DNA of 64,000 nt from Rhodoferax sp. BLA1 (GCF_013416775.1 NZ_SZVI01000008.1:62001-126000), one strand, 5' to 3'. Shown: positions 18,472-27,350, numbered from the stretch's first letter. The notes: a model not told the origin generated them from the letters alone. Program-made: numbers and translations.

Positions 18472-19206
18472 ATGCTAAAGAAGCTGGTTGCCAAATTGGC
18501 ACTATCCTCAGTTCTGATTCTTCCCACCCTGGCTTCGGCCTTTGTGGTTGGCCCCACCAGCCCTGGCAAGTGGGGAAGTCCCACACTCGGAACTGGCGCG
18601 ACCATCACCTGGAGTCTGACCGGAGCAATTGACTGCTCAGCCGAAGGAGGGGGAATCTGCCCCGCACTGTCAAGTTTCATGCCTGTGGGTTTTGAGGCAG
18701 AGATACAGTCCGCACTCGCGGCTTGGTCCAACGTAGCCAACCTCACCTTTTTGGAGGTCGTCGACAACGGTGTCGCGTCCAATGCTTTAGGCACGAATGC
18801 CGACATCCGCATTAGTGGCCATGCCTTCGACGGCGAATTCGGTGTTTTGGCCCATGGCTATTACCCACCAGCCAATGGAGGTTCGCTTGCTGGCGACATT
18901 CATTTCGACACAGCAGAGAATTGGGGCCTAGGGCTTATTGGGGATGGTTTTAGTATCTTTCAAGTCATGGCGCATGAGCTGGGTCATGCGCTGGGCCTAA
19001 ACCACACCAGTGTGGTCGACTCCCTGATGAATCCGTACATTACGGAAAAGTTTAGCGGCCCGCAGGCAGACGACATCGCTGGAATGCAGTACCTTTACGG
19101 CGTACCGATCCAATCCACGGTTCCTGAACCAAGTTCCCTGGCACTATTGGGTTTAGCCTTGGTCATGTTGGTTTTTCGGCGTCGTTCGGCGCAGCCTAAA
19201 GTTTGA
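18472..19206 (+). CDS. Secreted matrixin-type zinc metalloprotease with PEP-CTERM anchor
   Basis: This 244-residue protein has a signal peptide (MLKKLVAKLALSSVLILPTL, then ASA). The extended zinc motif HELGHALGLNH (H168, E169, H172, H178) is followed by the Met-turn in DSLMNPY, characteristic of metzincin/matrixin proteases (peptidase M10). The C-terminal 28 residues carry VPEPSSLALLGLAL, a hydrophobic stretch and RRR, which is the PEP-CTERM signal cut by exosortase during sorting to the cell surface or exopolysaccharide. Upstream in-frame codons to 18424 overlap the operator palindromes, so ATG 18472 with GGA upstream is preferred. Target proteins are unknown. The next gene overlaps by 4 nt. 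Confidence 0.9.
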   Translation: MLKKLVAKLALSSVLILPTLASAFVVGPTSPGKWGSPTLGTGATITWSLTGAIDCSAEGGGICPALSSFMPVGFEAEIQSALAAWSNVANLTFLEVVDNGVASNALGTNADIRISGHAFDGEFGVLAHGYYPPANGGSLAGDIHFDTAENWGLGLIGDGFSIFQVMAHELGHALGLNHTSVVDSLMNPYITEKFSGPQADDIAGMQYLYGVPIQSTVPEPSSLALLGLALVMLVFRRRSAQPKV

Positions 19207-19661
19207 AAGCAATCCCAGACGCCCAATTGAATCGGCGACGTGCTGTCGCCGTGATTCTGGCTGCTGGGCTGCCTAGCGTATCGTCAGCCATGTTTGCACG
19301 CTTTACGGATGAACAATTGGTCAGTCAGTCAGAGTTGATCGTTCTGGGTGAATGGTCGGGGCAATCGGCTGTAGGTGCAACTGCCCTCGGCGAAACTGCA
19401 CCCATTCTGGACATGGGCGTGATCACGATTGCCGAGGTGCTAAAGGGACCATCCGCTCAGGTTTTGGCTTTCGTTGCTACCCCGTCAGAAAATGGCCCTC
19501 GCTCGGGCAGTGACATGACTCACAAACGCGGCGAACGTGGGTTGTGGCTGTTGCGCTCCAAGCCTGGTGCCCCGTCAGGCATCTATCTCGCTGACCATCC
19601 GCAACGATACGAGACGGATCCAACTCACATTGAGGCACTTCGTCGTCTTCTCAAGCGCTGA
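19203..19661 (+). CDS. Secreted hypothetical protein coupled to the matrixin gene
   Basis: This 152-residue protein starts at TTG 19203, overlapping the matrixin stop (TTGA). The N-terminus has RRR followed by a hydrophobic run and SSAMFA, resembling a signal peptide, possibly Tat-like because of the arginines. The mature part includes VLGEWSGQSA, ITIAEVLKGPSAQVL and GLWLLRSKPG, and ends with ALRRLLKR. It has no catalytic motif I can name. The small beta-rich look and the translational coupling suggest it is exported together with the protease, perhaps as its partner or inhibitor; that is inference. It has no PEP-CTERM tail itself. Confidence 0.65.
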   Translation: MKAIPDAQLNRRRAVAVILAAGLPSVSSAMFARFTDEQLVSQSELIVLGEWSGQSAVGATALGETAPILDMGVITIAEVLKGPSAQVLAFVATPSENGPRSGSDMTHKRGERGLWLLRSKPGAPSGIYLADHPQRYETDPTHIEALRRLLKR

Positions 19662-19943
19662 ATCTAGTTTGTCTGAGCACCGTCATGGCCTATTGGATGG
19701 ACGTGACGTTGTGGACAGTGGGGTATTTTTCTTCTTGGTTACAAGTTACTGGGTTTTCTCTAGGGGGTGTTACGCTTCCATATTGAGTAGCGCAGCAAAA
19801 ACCTGTTTCCAGTTTCAGCAAGAGAAATCCACGTTCGTTAGGTCCGGTTGGCAAAATCATTGCAAGATCGGATAAGAACAAGCCACTTCTTTCAATGTCG
19901 CGTTTGAGGCAAGCAGTTTGGAAAGTTGAATGTCGGGAATCAG

Positions 19944-19970
19944 CCTTGGATTCAACCGGTCGCTGCAACA
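19944..19970 (+). repeat. IS30 left terminal inverted repeat
   Basis: 27 bp beginning ccttggattcaaccggtcgc, the exact reverse complement of 21148-21174. It sits 36 bp before the transposase start codon. Confidence 0.93.
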
Positions 19971-20005
19971 CACTAGAGACTGCGTAAGCAGAAGGAGTGT
20001 TGCAG

Positions 20006-21166
20006 ATGAAGCAAAGACCAAGGATTTACTACACAGACAGCCAGAAGGCTCTGATGTGGGATCGCTGGAAAAAGGGTGAGTCCCTTCAACAGATTGCCCA
20101 ATTATTTGATCGCAATCACTCGTCCGTCAGTCGCATCTTGGCTGAGACTGGAGGCATACGCCCGGCTCAACGCTGTCGTTCCAAATTGGCGTTGAGCCTG
20201 GCCGAGCGCGAAGAGATATCACGCGCATTGGCGACGGGACGATCGATCCGGTCAATCGCTTGCCAGCTTGGGCGTGCTCCCTCAGCTGTCAGCCGGGAGA
20301 TCCAGCGCAATGGTGGCCAAGGCTGCTACCGCGCAGCCCAGGCCGACCAAGCGGCTTGGGATCGGGCGCGTCGCCCCAAGACGTGCAAACTGGTGGCCAA
20401 GCGAAAGCTGGCCAACATCGTGGCGGGTAAGCACCAATGTCAATGGGCACCCCAGCAAATTGCTGGGTGGCTCAAGCATACTTACCCGTGCGACGAGGAC
20501 TATCACGTGTCACACGAAACAATCTACCGCAGTCTGTTCATTCAAGCCCGCGGCGCATTGAAGAAGGAACTACTGCAGCATTTGAGGCGTACCAGAGCCA
20601 TGCGCCGTTCACGTCACTACACACAAAAGACGGACAACCACGGCAAGATCACCAATGCTGTATCCATCAGTGAGCGCCCAGCCTGCGTGGAGGATCGGGC
20701 CGTACCAGGCCACTGGGAAGGCGATTTGCTGTTTGGGAGTCTCAACAACCAGATTGCGACACTGGTTGAGCGTCAGACGCGCTACGTGATGCTGGTAAAG
20801 GTTGCCAGCAAAGATACCCAGACGGTGGTCAATGCGCTGATCAAAAACGCACGCAAGTTGCCCCAGGAACTCTACAAATCGCTGACTTGGGACCGGGGGC
20901 ATGAAATGGCGGACCACAAGCGTTTCACATTGGCCACCGACATCAGCGTTTATTTCTGTGAGCCCCACAGTCCTTGGCAGCGTGGAAGCAATGAAAACAC
21001 GAATGGACTGTTGCGGCAGTATTTCCCCAAGGGGGTCGATATTTCGCATTACTCACAGGCACAGCTGAATGCGATTGCGAGAAAACTCAACGAACGCCCA
21101 AGGAAAACTCTAGACTATGAAACACCTGCTGAACGATTCAGCCAACTTGTTGCAGCGACCGGTTGA
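20006..21166 (+). CDS. IS30 family transposase
   Basis: This 386-residue DDE transposase starts at ATG 20006, preceded by aaggag 8 nt upstream. Two N-terminal helix-turn-helix regions are visible (GESLQQIAQLFDRNHSSVSR and GRSIRSIACQLGRAPSAVSR), as is usual for IS30 binding its terminal repeats. The catalytic core shows HWEGDLLFG (first D), TWDRGHEMADH (second D) and SPWQRGSNENTNGLLRQYFP (the E in NEN). The frame is uninterrupted, so the element may still be active if its ends are functional. Confidence 0.95.
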   Translation: MKQRPRIYYTDSQKALMWDRWKKGESLQQIAQLFDRNHSSVSRILAETGGIRPAQRCRSKLALSLAEREEISRALATGRSIRSIACQLGRAPSAVSREIQRNGGQGCYRAAQADQAAWDRARRPKTCKLVAKRKLANIVAGKHQCQWAPQQIAGWLKHTYPCDEDYHVSHETIYRSLFIQARGALKKELLQHLRRTRAMRRSRHYTQKTDNHGKITNAVSISERPACVEDRAVPGHWEGDLLFGSLNNQIATLVERQTRYVMLVKVASKDTQTVVNALIKNARKLPQELYKSLTWDRGHEMADHKRFTLATDISVYFCEPHSPWQRGSNENTNGLLRQYFPKGVDISHYSQAQLNAIARKLNERPRKTLDYETPAERFSQLVAATG

Positions 21167-21174
21167 ATCCAAGG
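21148..21174 (-). repeat. IS30 right terminal inverted repeat
   Basis: 27 bp ending ...ccggttgaatccaagg, the exact reverse complement of 19944-19970. It includes the last 19 nt of the transposase gene. Confidence 0.93.
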
Positions 21175-21319
21175 CCTTAACCAGCATTTCCCAAACAGCC
21201 GACAGCAGGAAATGGCTTGCAGGGTGCAGTGCCCCGCTTACTCACAAGTCGACCGGACAACAAGCACTTCAGCACTCGCCTTGCACACCTGCAGCACCAT
21301 CACTTCATCGGCTTTTTGG

Positions 21320-21363
21320 CCTGAAGCCCTTTACAAGCAAGGACTGACAGCTATACATTGTTT
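21320..21363 (-). repeat. Dispersed tagctat repeat, decayed copy after IS30
   Basis: On the minus strand this reads tagctgtcagtccttg..aaagggcttcaggcc, the same layout as the copy after upp, with several mismatches. It lies in the 245-bp non-coding stretch between the IS30 element and the small gene at 21420. Confidence 0.5.
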
Positions 21364-21419
21364 GGCCATCCATGCCATCTAGGCACGGCCAGTGGCGGCT
21401 ACTACCGAGGAGGTTCACC

Positions 21420-21695
21420 GTGCTCAACAACAACCCGCAGTTCCGTACCGTGGCCAAGGCCTTCCCGCATATCGGTGACAAGCTAACATCTTATTGGGGC
21501 CACAGCAACTTTGTGGCCTACATGGAGGGGCTGTTACACGGCACCCGCAATGGCACCCGTCGCGGTTTTCCGGCGGACATCCTGATGGCCCTGCACTATC
21601 TGGCCGAACAACACAAAACGGCGTTTCCGCAGTACGAGGTCACAGATGATTTCTGGGCCTATGTGGAGAGCAAACCAACGGTGCCTGGCCATTAA
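21420..21695 (+). CDS. Small hypothetical protein, GTG start
   Basis: This 91-residue protein starts at GTG 21420 with an excellent ribosome site (gaggagg, 6 nt spacing), which rules out the longer frame from 21372. The sequence runs LNNNPQFRTVAKAFPHIGDKL, with SYWGHSNFVAYMEGLL in the middle and FPADILMALHYLAEQH near the end. It is cytoplasmic, without membrane segment or known motif. I do not recognise the family. Strong initiation signals and even codon use suggest a real gene. It converges with sbcB, 41 bp away. Confidence 0.6.
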   Translation: MLNNNPQFRTVAKAFPHIGDKLTSYWGHSNFVAYMEGLLHGTRNGTRRGFPADILMALHYLAEQHKTAFPQYEVTDDFWAYVESKPTVPGH

Positions 21696-21736
21696 CCTGG
21701 GTGGGCTTTTGGCGTCCGCCAGCGCTCACGGCGCTG

Positions 21737-23179
21737 TCAATCGACCTGCGGCGCAACCATCTCCGCATAGTCGTACAAAGCACCCAACACGGCTTCACCG
21801 CGCTCATCGGCCGTCTCGGCCAGTTGGTCGAGCTGGTCAAACAGCGCGGTCAAGGTGAGTGCCCCGCCCTCACCTTCGAGCAGCCGGGCCGCGCGGTGGG
21901 CTTCCCAAGCGGTGGCCTCGTCCGCCGACAAACTGGCCGGGAAGTTGCGCGCGCGGTAACGCCACAACAGCTCGGTCAGCCGGGCATCGTCAAAAGCCGG
22001 GCGGGCTTGGGCCAGTTGCTCCGGGCTGCTTTGGCGCAGGTCGTTGAGGCGGCGGCGGTCGGTATTGCCGATGAAACCGCCGTAGAGGTCTTGGTCCACA
22101 TCCACCGGGCCACTGGCCTCGCGTTTAAACACCTCGGCCCAGATCGCGCTCATGTCGGGCAGGTCGCGGGCTTTCACCGCGTTGTCCAGTTGCTCGGCCA
22201 CGTTGATGCCCCAGCGCTGCGCCATGGGTTCGCTGAGCACCTTGAGGTTGCCCATCACCATCGGTGATTTGTTGATGTGCACCGACTTGATCGGCAGGCG
22301 CAACACACCTTCGGGCAAATCGGCGCTGCGGGTGAACAGGCGTTGCTGGATCTGTGCGGCGTTCAGGCTGGCCAACTCGCTCGGGTCTTGCGACAGGTCC
22401 CAGGCCAGCAGCTCGTTTTTGTTGCCCGGGTGCATGGCCAGCGGCCACATCAGCGCCAAGCAGCCGCGCTCAGGCGAGAACATGCCTGACACATGCCAGA
22501 ACGGCCGTGCGTTGGCGGGGGTGCTGGGCAAACCCAGCTCGGTCAACACCCGGTCTTTTTTGTGCAGGCCAAAACAGAAGTCAAACAAGCGTGGTTGCGC
22601 GGCTTTGATCAGCCGTGCCAGGGCTATTGTTGCGTGTACGTCGCTCAGCGCATCGTGGGCGGCTTCGTGGACCAGACCGTTGGCGGCGGTGAGGTCGGTG
22701 AGTTTGAAGCTGGGTTTGCCCTCGGCGTTTTTGGGCCACTGGATGCCCTCGGAGCGCAGGGCGTAGGCGGTGCGCACCACGTCCAGGATGTCCCAGCGGC
22801 CACAGTCGTTTTGCCACTCACGTCCATAGGGGTCGATCAGGTTGCGCCAGAACATGAAGCGGGTGATTTCGTCGTCAAAACGGATGGTGTTGTAACCCAC
22901 ACCCACGGTGCCGGGCCAGGCCAGCGCCTGCTCAATCTGCGCCGCAAACTGGTGTTCGGGCAGGCCTTTGGCCAGGCATTCCTGCGGCGTGATGCCGGTG
23001 ATCAGGCAGGACTGGGGGTCGGGCAAAAAGTCGTTGGCCGGCTGGCAATACAGCATGATCGGCTCCCCCACCTGGTTCAGATCGGCGTCGGTGCGGATCG
23101 CGGCAAACTGCGCCGGGCGGGCGCTGCGGGTGTTGACACCAAAGGTCTCGTAGTCGTGCCAGAGGAAAGTGTGGGCCAT
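21737..23179 (-). CDS. sbcB: Exodeoxyribonuclease I
   Basis: This 480-residue 3'-5' single-strand DNA exonuclease acts in recombination and mismatch repair. The DEDD-type catalytic motifs are visible: FLWHDYETFGVN (ExoI), VGVGYNTIRFDDEITRF (ExoII) and AAHDALSDVHATIALARL (ExoIII). A C-terminal SH3-like and helical region completes the normal length. It is encoded on the minus strand. A dispersed repeat copy separates its start from the end of relA, and the two may be transcribed separately. Confidence 0.95.
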   Translation of the reverse strand: MAHTFLWHDYETFGVNTRSARPAQFAAIRTDADLNQVGEPIMLYCQPANDFLPDPQSCLITGITPQECLAKGLPEHQFAAQIEQALAWPGTVGVGYNTIRFDDEITRFMFWRNLIDPYGREWQNDCGRWDILDVVRTAYALRSEGIQWPKNAEGKPSFKLTDLTAANGLVHEAAHDALSDVHATIALARLIKAAQPRLFDFCFGLHKKDRVLTELGLPSTPANARPFWHVSGMFSPERGCLALMWPLAMHPGNKNELLAWDLSQDPSELASLNAAQIQQRLFTRSADLPEGVLRLPIKSVHINKSPMVMGNLKVLSEPMAQRWGINVAEQLDNAVKARDLPDMSAIWAEVFKREASGPVDVDQDLYGGFIGNTDRRRLNDLRQSSPEQLAQARPAFDDARLTELLWRYRARNFPASLSADEATAWEAHRAARLLEGEGGALTLTALFDQLDQLAETADERGEAVLGALYDYAEMVAPQVD

Positions 23180-23200
23180 GACGCTTGTTCAGAGAATTAC

Positions 23201-23250
23201 AAAATAGATAGCTACCAGCCCTTTTACATCAAGGGCTGGAGGGTAAAAAA
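23201..23250 (+). repeat. Dispersed tagctat repeat, copy between sbcB and relA
   Basis: atagctaccagcccttttac..aagggctggagggt is one of the best-conserved copies. Its arms CCAGCCCTT / AAGGGCTGG pair perfectly, giving a 9-bp stem in the relA 3' region. It may terminate relA transcripts before sbcB. Confidence 0.75.
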
Positions 23251-23254
23251 GGCA

Positions 23255-25498
23255 TTACTTCCGGCGAGCCGAGTTGACACCCGGTAGCTCAGCCACCAGG
23301 CCCAGCACCTTGTGCAGGCGGCCCGAGTCGGACACCTCCACGGTGAAGGTCATCCAAGCGATGCCCTTGATGGACTGGGTCTGCACCCCAATCACGTTCA
23401 TCTTCTCTTTGGTGAAGACTTCGGAAATGTCGCGCAACAGGCCCTGGCGGTCGTGCGCCTGCACCGCCACATCCACCGGGAACACCGAGCCACTCATGGC
23501 GCGTGCCACGCCCCACTCCACCTCGATCAGGCGCTCGCCATTTTTGGCGACCATTTCCTTGAGGTTGCTGCAGTCCTTGCGGTGCACACTGACACCCTTG
23601 CCACGCGTGACAAAACCACAAATCGCGTCCGGCGGCGCCGGTTTGCAGCATTTGGCCATCTGGGTCATGAGGGAGTCGACCCCCACCACCAGCAGGCCGC
23701 CTTTGCTCGGGTTGTCGCCCGAGCGGGGTTTACGCAACACCGGGGCATTGGCGTCAAACTGCGGCGCTTCGGGTGGGCGCAGCACCTGCTCGATGGCGCG
23801 CAGCGAGAACTCGTCCTTGCCCACATCCTCAAACAGCGCGGTGGCGTTGGCAAAACCCAGCTGCACCGCCAGGTCATCGAGCTTGAGTGCAGTTTTGCCC
23901 TCGCGCTGCAGCAGTTTTTCAACCGCCTCGCGGCCTTTGGCAATGGTTTCACTCAGGGCCAGCGCGTTGAACCAGGCGCGCACCTTGGTGCGGGCGCGGT
24001 GGCTCACCAGGTAACCCAGCTCGGTGTTGAGCCAGTCACGCGAGGGGCCGCCCTCTTTGGCGGCGGTCACTTCGACCGTCTGGCCGTTTTTGAGCGCGGT
24101 ATTGAGGGGCACCATGGCGCCGTCCACCCGAGCCCCCCGGCAGCGGTGGCCCAGGTCGGTGTGCACGGTGTAGGCAAAGTCCACCACGGTGGCACCCTGC
24201 GGCAGCTCAACGATATTGGCATCGGGTGTCAGCACGTAGATGCGGTCGTCCAGCAGGTCCTGCGTCTGCACACCGGACAGATCGCGTTCCCAGGCCAGCA
24301 GCTGGCGCAGCACCGCGATCTTGGCGTCATAGGCGCCGGTGGCCGACACCCCCGCGTAACCCTTGGCACCCGCCTCCTTGTAGGCCCAGTGCGCGGCCAC
24401 ACCGTTTTCGGCATGGTCGTGCATGGCCTGGGTGCGGATCTGGATCTCGGTCGGCAGCCCGGCCGCGTCACGCACCACGGTGTGCAAAGACTGGTAACCG
24501 TTGACCTTGGGTTTGGCGATGTAGTCGTCAAACTCCTCGGTGATCGGGGTGAAATGGTGGTGCACCCAGCTCAAGGCGCCATAACACTCGGGCACGCTGG
24601 CCACCAGGATACGCAGCGCACGCACGTCGTAGACCTTGTCGAACCCGAGCGACTTGCCACGCATTTTTTTGACAATGCTGTAGATGTGTTTGGGCCGACC
24701 CGAGACCTTGGCCACAATGCCGTTGGCGTTCAGATCTGCCTCCAACTGGCTGCGCATGCGCTCCACATGGGCCTCGCGCTCGACGCGTTTTTCATCGAGC
24801 AAGCGGGCCACCTGTTTGTAGGTGTCGGGCTCCAGAAAGCGGAAGGCCAGGTCTTCCATCTCCCACTTGATTTCCCAGATGCCCAGGCGGTTCGCCAGCG
24901 GCGCAAACACTTGCAGAGACTCGGCCGCAATGCCCTCGGGCATGGGCCGCTTGGTCGCCGCAAAAAAACGCAGCGTCTGCAGGCGCGAGGCCAGGCGCAA
25001 CATCACCACCCGTAAATCGCGCGAAAACGCCAGCAACATCTTGCGCACGTTTTCGGTCTGCACGGCGGCCGCCTGTTGCGCCGCCGGAGTGTCCACCACC
25101 ACCGCCGGGCGGGTGGCCTTGGCCATGCGCGCCTGGCGCTGCACCCGCACCAGCTTGGTGGTTTCCATGGCCAGCGCGGCAAAGTTGTCACCAAAGGCCT
25201 TGGCAATCACCTCTTGCGGTTTGTTCAGGTGGTCACAGGCGTACACCAGGTAACTGGCGGCCTGCATCGCCTCCGAACCACCGATACTTTTCAGAATGAC
25301 GGCCACCGCATCGGCATGGGCCAAGGTGTTTTCGCCGGTGTCGAGTTCTTCGCAGGACAGCAGCGGCTCGGCAAAGGCACGGGCCCGCGCCAAGGCCTGC
25401 GGGTGCTCAGGCAGACTCTGGGCGGTGGCGGCCACCACTGGCAGCACGGCTTGGGCAGAGCGCTCGGGGGTGGTCACTTCAATCTCGGAAATTTTCAT
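23255..25498 (-). CDS. relA: GTP pyrophosphokinase RelA
   Basis: This 747-residue (p)ppGpp synthetase of the stringent response is activated on the ribosome by uncharged tRNA. The N-terminal hydrolase-like region lacks the HDxxED motif (ACDHLNKPQEVIAKAF in its place), so hydrolysis is probably lost. The synthetase domain has RPKHIYSIVKKM and YDVRALRILV. At the substrate loop it shows EFDD, the EXDD form typical of monofunctional RelA rather than the RXKD of Rel/SpoT. TGS (VYVLTPDANIVELPQGATVV), a Cys-containing zinc-finger region (MAKCCKP) and a C-terminal ACT domain follow. A separate SpoT should exist elsewhere. Confidence 0.94.
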   Translation of the reverse strand: MKISEIEVTTPERSAQAVLPVVAATAQSLPEHPQALARARAFAEPLLSCEELDTGENTLAHADAVAVILKSIGGSEAMQAASYLVYACDHLNKPQEVIAKAFGDNFAALAMETTKLVRVQRQARMAKATRPAVVVDTPAAQQAAAVQTENVRKMLLAFSRDLRVVMLRLASRLQTLRFFAATKRPMPEGIAAESLQVFAPLANRLGIWEIKWEMEDLAFRFLEPDTYKQVARLLDEKRVEREAHVERMRSQLEADLNANGIVAKVSGRPKHIYSIVKKMRGKSLGFDKVYDVRALRILVASVPECYGALSWVHHHFTPITEEFDDYIAKPKVNGYQSLHTVVRDAAGLPTEIQIRTQAMHDHAENGVAAHWAYKEAGAKGYAGVSATGAYDAKIAVLRQLLAWERDLSGVQTQDLLDDRIYVLTPDANIVELPQGATVVDFAYTVHTDLGHRCRGARVDGAMVPLNTALKNGQTVEVTAAKEGGPSRDWLNTELGYLVSHRARTKVRAWFNALALSETIAKGREAVEKLLQREGKTALKLDDLAVQLGFANATALFEDVGKDEFSLRAIEQVLRPPEAPQFDANAPVLRKPRSGDNPSKGGLLVVGVDSLMTQMAKCCKPAPPDAICGFVTRGKGVSVHRKDCSNLKEMVAKNGERLIEVEWGVARAMSGSVFPVDVAVQAHDRQGLLRDISEVFTKEKMNVIGVQTQSIKGIAWMTFTVEVSDSGRLHKVLGLVAELPGVNSARRK

Positions 25499-25538
25499 GA
25501 AAACACTGAATCAATAAAGGTGGGCTTGGGTGTGGCCT

Positions 25539-26444
25539 CTAACGGTCGGGGGCCAGCAGAAAAGACAGCACCGCATCCACCTGCGGCTGCGGCACAAACG
25601 TGGGTGCGTGGCCCACACCGGCAAATTCAACCAGTTGCGCCTTCGGGCCGCGTTGTGTCATGGCCTGCGCCGTGGCGGCTGAGAGCAGGTCTGACTCGGC
25701 ACCGCGTACCAGCAGCGTCTGTGCACGGATCTGGTCATAGGCCTGCCACAACAACGCCTCACCCTGGGCGGCAGACTCCGGCGTCATGGCTTTGAACGGC
25801 TCGGCCAGCGCTGGGTCGTAACGCAGGGTGAGTCGGCCAGAGCCATCGGCCAGCGGCTTGATCTGCGGGCGTGTCAGGGCCAGCCATTGTTCTGGGGTGT
25901 GAGGGCCAAAGCTGCTGGCAATGGCCCAGAGCGCGTCAGCCGCTTGCTGCTCGGTGTCAAACACCGGCACCTGGCCCAGGTACTGACCGATACGCTGCAG
26001 CGCTTGCCATTCGATCACCGGCCCGACATCGTTGAGCACCAGACGGTGGACCTTGGCAAAAGGCGGCAAATCGGGCTGGCCCGCCAGCACCAGGCCAATC
26101 AAGCCCCCCATGCTGGTGCCAACCCAGTCCAGCCGGGTGGGCTGCAGCTGCGCCAGCAAGGCCAGCATGTCAGCCGCATAAAACGGCAGCTGGTAGCCCT
26201 GCGGGTCTTGGAGCCAATCGCTCTGGCCGCGACCCGCCACATCCGGGCACACCACGCAGATGTCGCCACCCGCCTGTTCACACAGCGCCTGCGCCAGCGT
26301 GTCAAAGTCGCGGCCCTGGCGCGTCAGCCCGTGCACACACAGCACCACATGGCGGCTGGCCGGGTTGCCCCATTGCCAATAGGCCATGCGGTGGCTGCCC
26401 TGGGCGTCGGGGCAATCGATAAATGCAAGGGTGGGGTTGGACAT
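25539..26444 (-). CDS. Alpha/beta hydrolase
   Basis: This 301-residue hydrolase has the oxyanion-hole region VVLCVHGLTRQGRDF and the nucleophile elbow GTSMGG (Ser). The likely general-base histidine is near the C-terminus in FAGVGHAPTFV, and the acid lies in the VRGAESDLLS block. No signal peptide. The substrate is unknown; related proteins act on small esters or ring-cleavage products. It is 40 bp upstream of relA on the same strand and divergent from 3-hydroxybutyrate dehydrogenase across about 100 bp. Confidence 0.85.
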   Translation of the reverse strand: MSNPTLAFIDCPDAQGSHRMAYWQWGNPASRHVVLCVHGLTRQGRDFDTLAQALCEQAGGDICVVCPDVAGRGQSDWLQDPQGYQLPFYAADMLALLAQLQPTRLDWVGTSMGGLIGLVLAGQPDLPPFAKVHRLVLNDVGPVIEWQALQRIGQYLGQVPVFDTEQQAADALWAIASSFGPHTPEQWLALTRPQIKPLADGSGRLTLRYDPALAEPFKAMTPESAAQGEALLWQAYDQIRAQTLLVRGAESDLLSAATAQAMTQRGPKAQLVEFAGVGHAPTFVPQPQVDAVLSFLLAPDR

Positions 26445-26544
26445 GATGGGGCGTCACTGGATAATGACTGCATCCTAATTCAATCCGGCCAGCCACCCCG
26501 CTTTGGTCGCCCCCAACCCATCTATTTTTTGCGGAGAAGTTCCC

Positions 26545-27315
26545 ATGCTCACAGGTAAAACCGCCCTGGTCACCGGCTCCACCAGCGGCATTGGTCTGGG
26601 TATTGCCAAGGCACTCGCCGCACAAGGTGCCAACATCGTGCTGAACGGTTTTGGGGATGTGGACGGCCCCACGGCCGAAGTCGCGGCACTCGGTGTGCAA
26701 GTGGCCTACCACGGCGCCGACATGAGCCGACCCGAAGAGATTGAGGCTTTGATGTTTTTTGCTGCCCAGCGTTTTGGCCGGGTCGACATCCTGGTCAACA
26801 ACGCTGGCATCCAGCATGTGTCGCGCATTGAGAGTTTTCCACCTGAACGCTGGGACGCGATCATCGCCATCAACCTCAGCAGCGCCTTCCACACCACCCG
26901 TCTGGTCCTGCCCGCAATGCAGGCGGCGGGCTGGGGCCGCATCATCAACCTGGCCTCGGTCCACGGCCTGGTTGCTTCAGCTGAAAAGTCCGCCTATGTG
27001 GCCGCCAAACACGGCCTGGTCGGCCTGACCAAGGTCACCGCGCTGGAAAACGCCAGCAGCGGCGTCACCTGCAATGCCATTTGCCCAGGCTGGGTGCTGA
27101 CCCCGCTGGTGCAAAAACAAGTGGACGCCAAAGCGGCGGCGCTGGGCCTCTCCAACGACGAGGCGGTTGCGCTGATCTTGGGCGAAAAAGAGCCCTCCAA
27201 AACCTTCACCACGCCCGAAGAGTTGGGCGCACTCGCGGTGTTTTTCTGCTCACCCGCGGGCAACAACGTGCGGGGTGTGGCCTGGAACATGGATGGAGGT
27301 TGGGTGGCACAGTGA
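26545..27315 (+). CDS. bdhA: 3-hydroxybutyrate dehydrogenase
   Basis: This 256-residue short-chain dehydrogenase oxidises (R)-3-hydroxybutyrate to acetoacetate with NAD+, the last step of polyhydroxybutyrate use. The nucleotide motif TGSTSGIGLGIAKALA, the NNAG block and the catalytic SVHG...YVAAK (Ser, Tyr, Lys) are intact, and INLASVHGLVASAEKSAY is diagnostic of the PHB dehydrogenase group. The start is ATG 26545 behind GGAGAAG, giving the standard N-terminus MLTGKTALVTG; the longer frame from 26503 is rejected. A strong repeat hairpin follows the gene. Confidence 0.93.
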   Translation: MLTGKTALVTGSTSGIGLGIAKALAAQGANIVLNGFGDVDGPTAEVAALGVQVAYHGADMSRPEEIEALMFFAAQRFGRVDILVNNAGIQHVSRIESFPPERWDAIIAINLSSAFHTTRLVLPAMQAAGWGRIINLASVHGLVASAEKSAYVAAKHGLVGLTKVTALENASSGVTCNAICPGWVLTPLVQKQVDAKAAALGLSNDEAVALILGEKEPSKTFTTPEELGALAVFFCSPAGNNVRGVAWNMDGGWVAQ

Positions 27316-27350
27316 CGCGCTCACCAAATGACTGTTCTGAGGGCTTCCAT

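Larger units (their letters stand above)
19944..21174 (+). mobile_element. IS30-family insertion sequence, 1231 bp
   Basis: The element is bounded by 27-bp perfect inverted repeats (19944-19970 and 21148-21174, outer end ccttggattcaaccggtcgc) around one intact transposase gene. The right repeat overlaps the last transposase codons. I find no 2-4 bp direct duplication: the left flank is ...atcag and the right flank ccttaac..., so a flank may have been rearranged. It sits between the PEP-CTERM pair and a small unknown gene, in a 1.7-kb stretch otherwise poor in genes. Confidence 0.93.

Noticed and set aside
23312..25015. Plus-strand open frame of 567 codons
   Set aside because: Antisense to relA, which has a complete domain set. 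No family signature or ribosome site.
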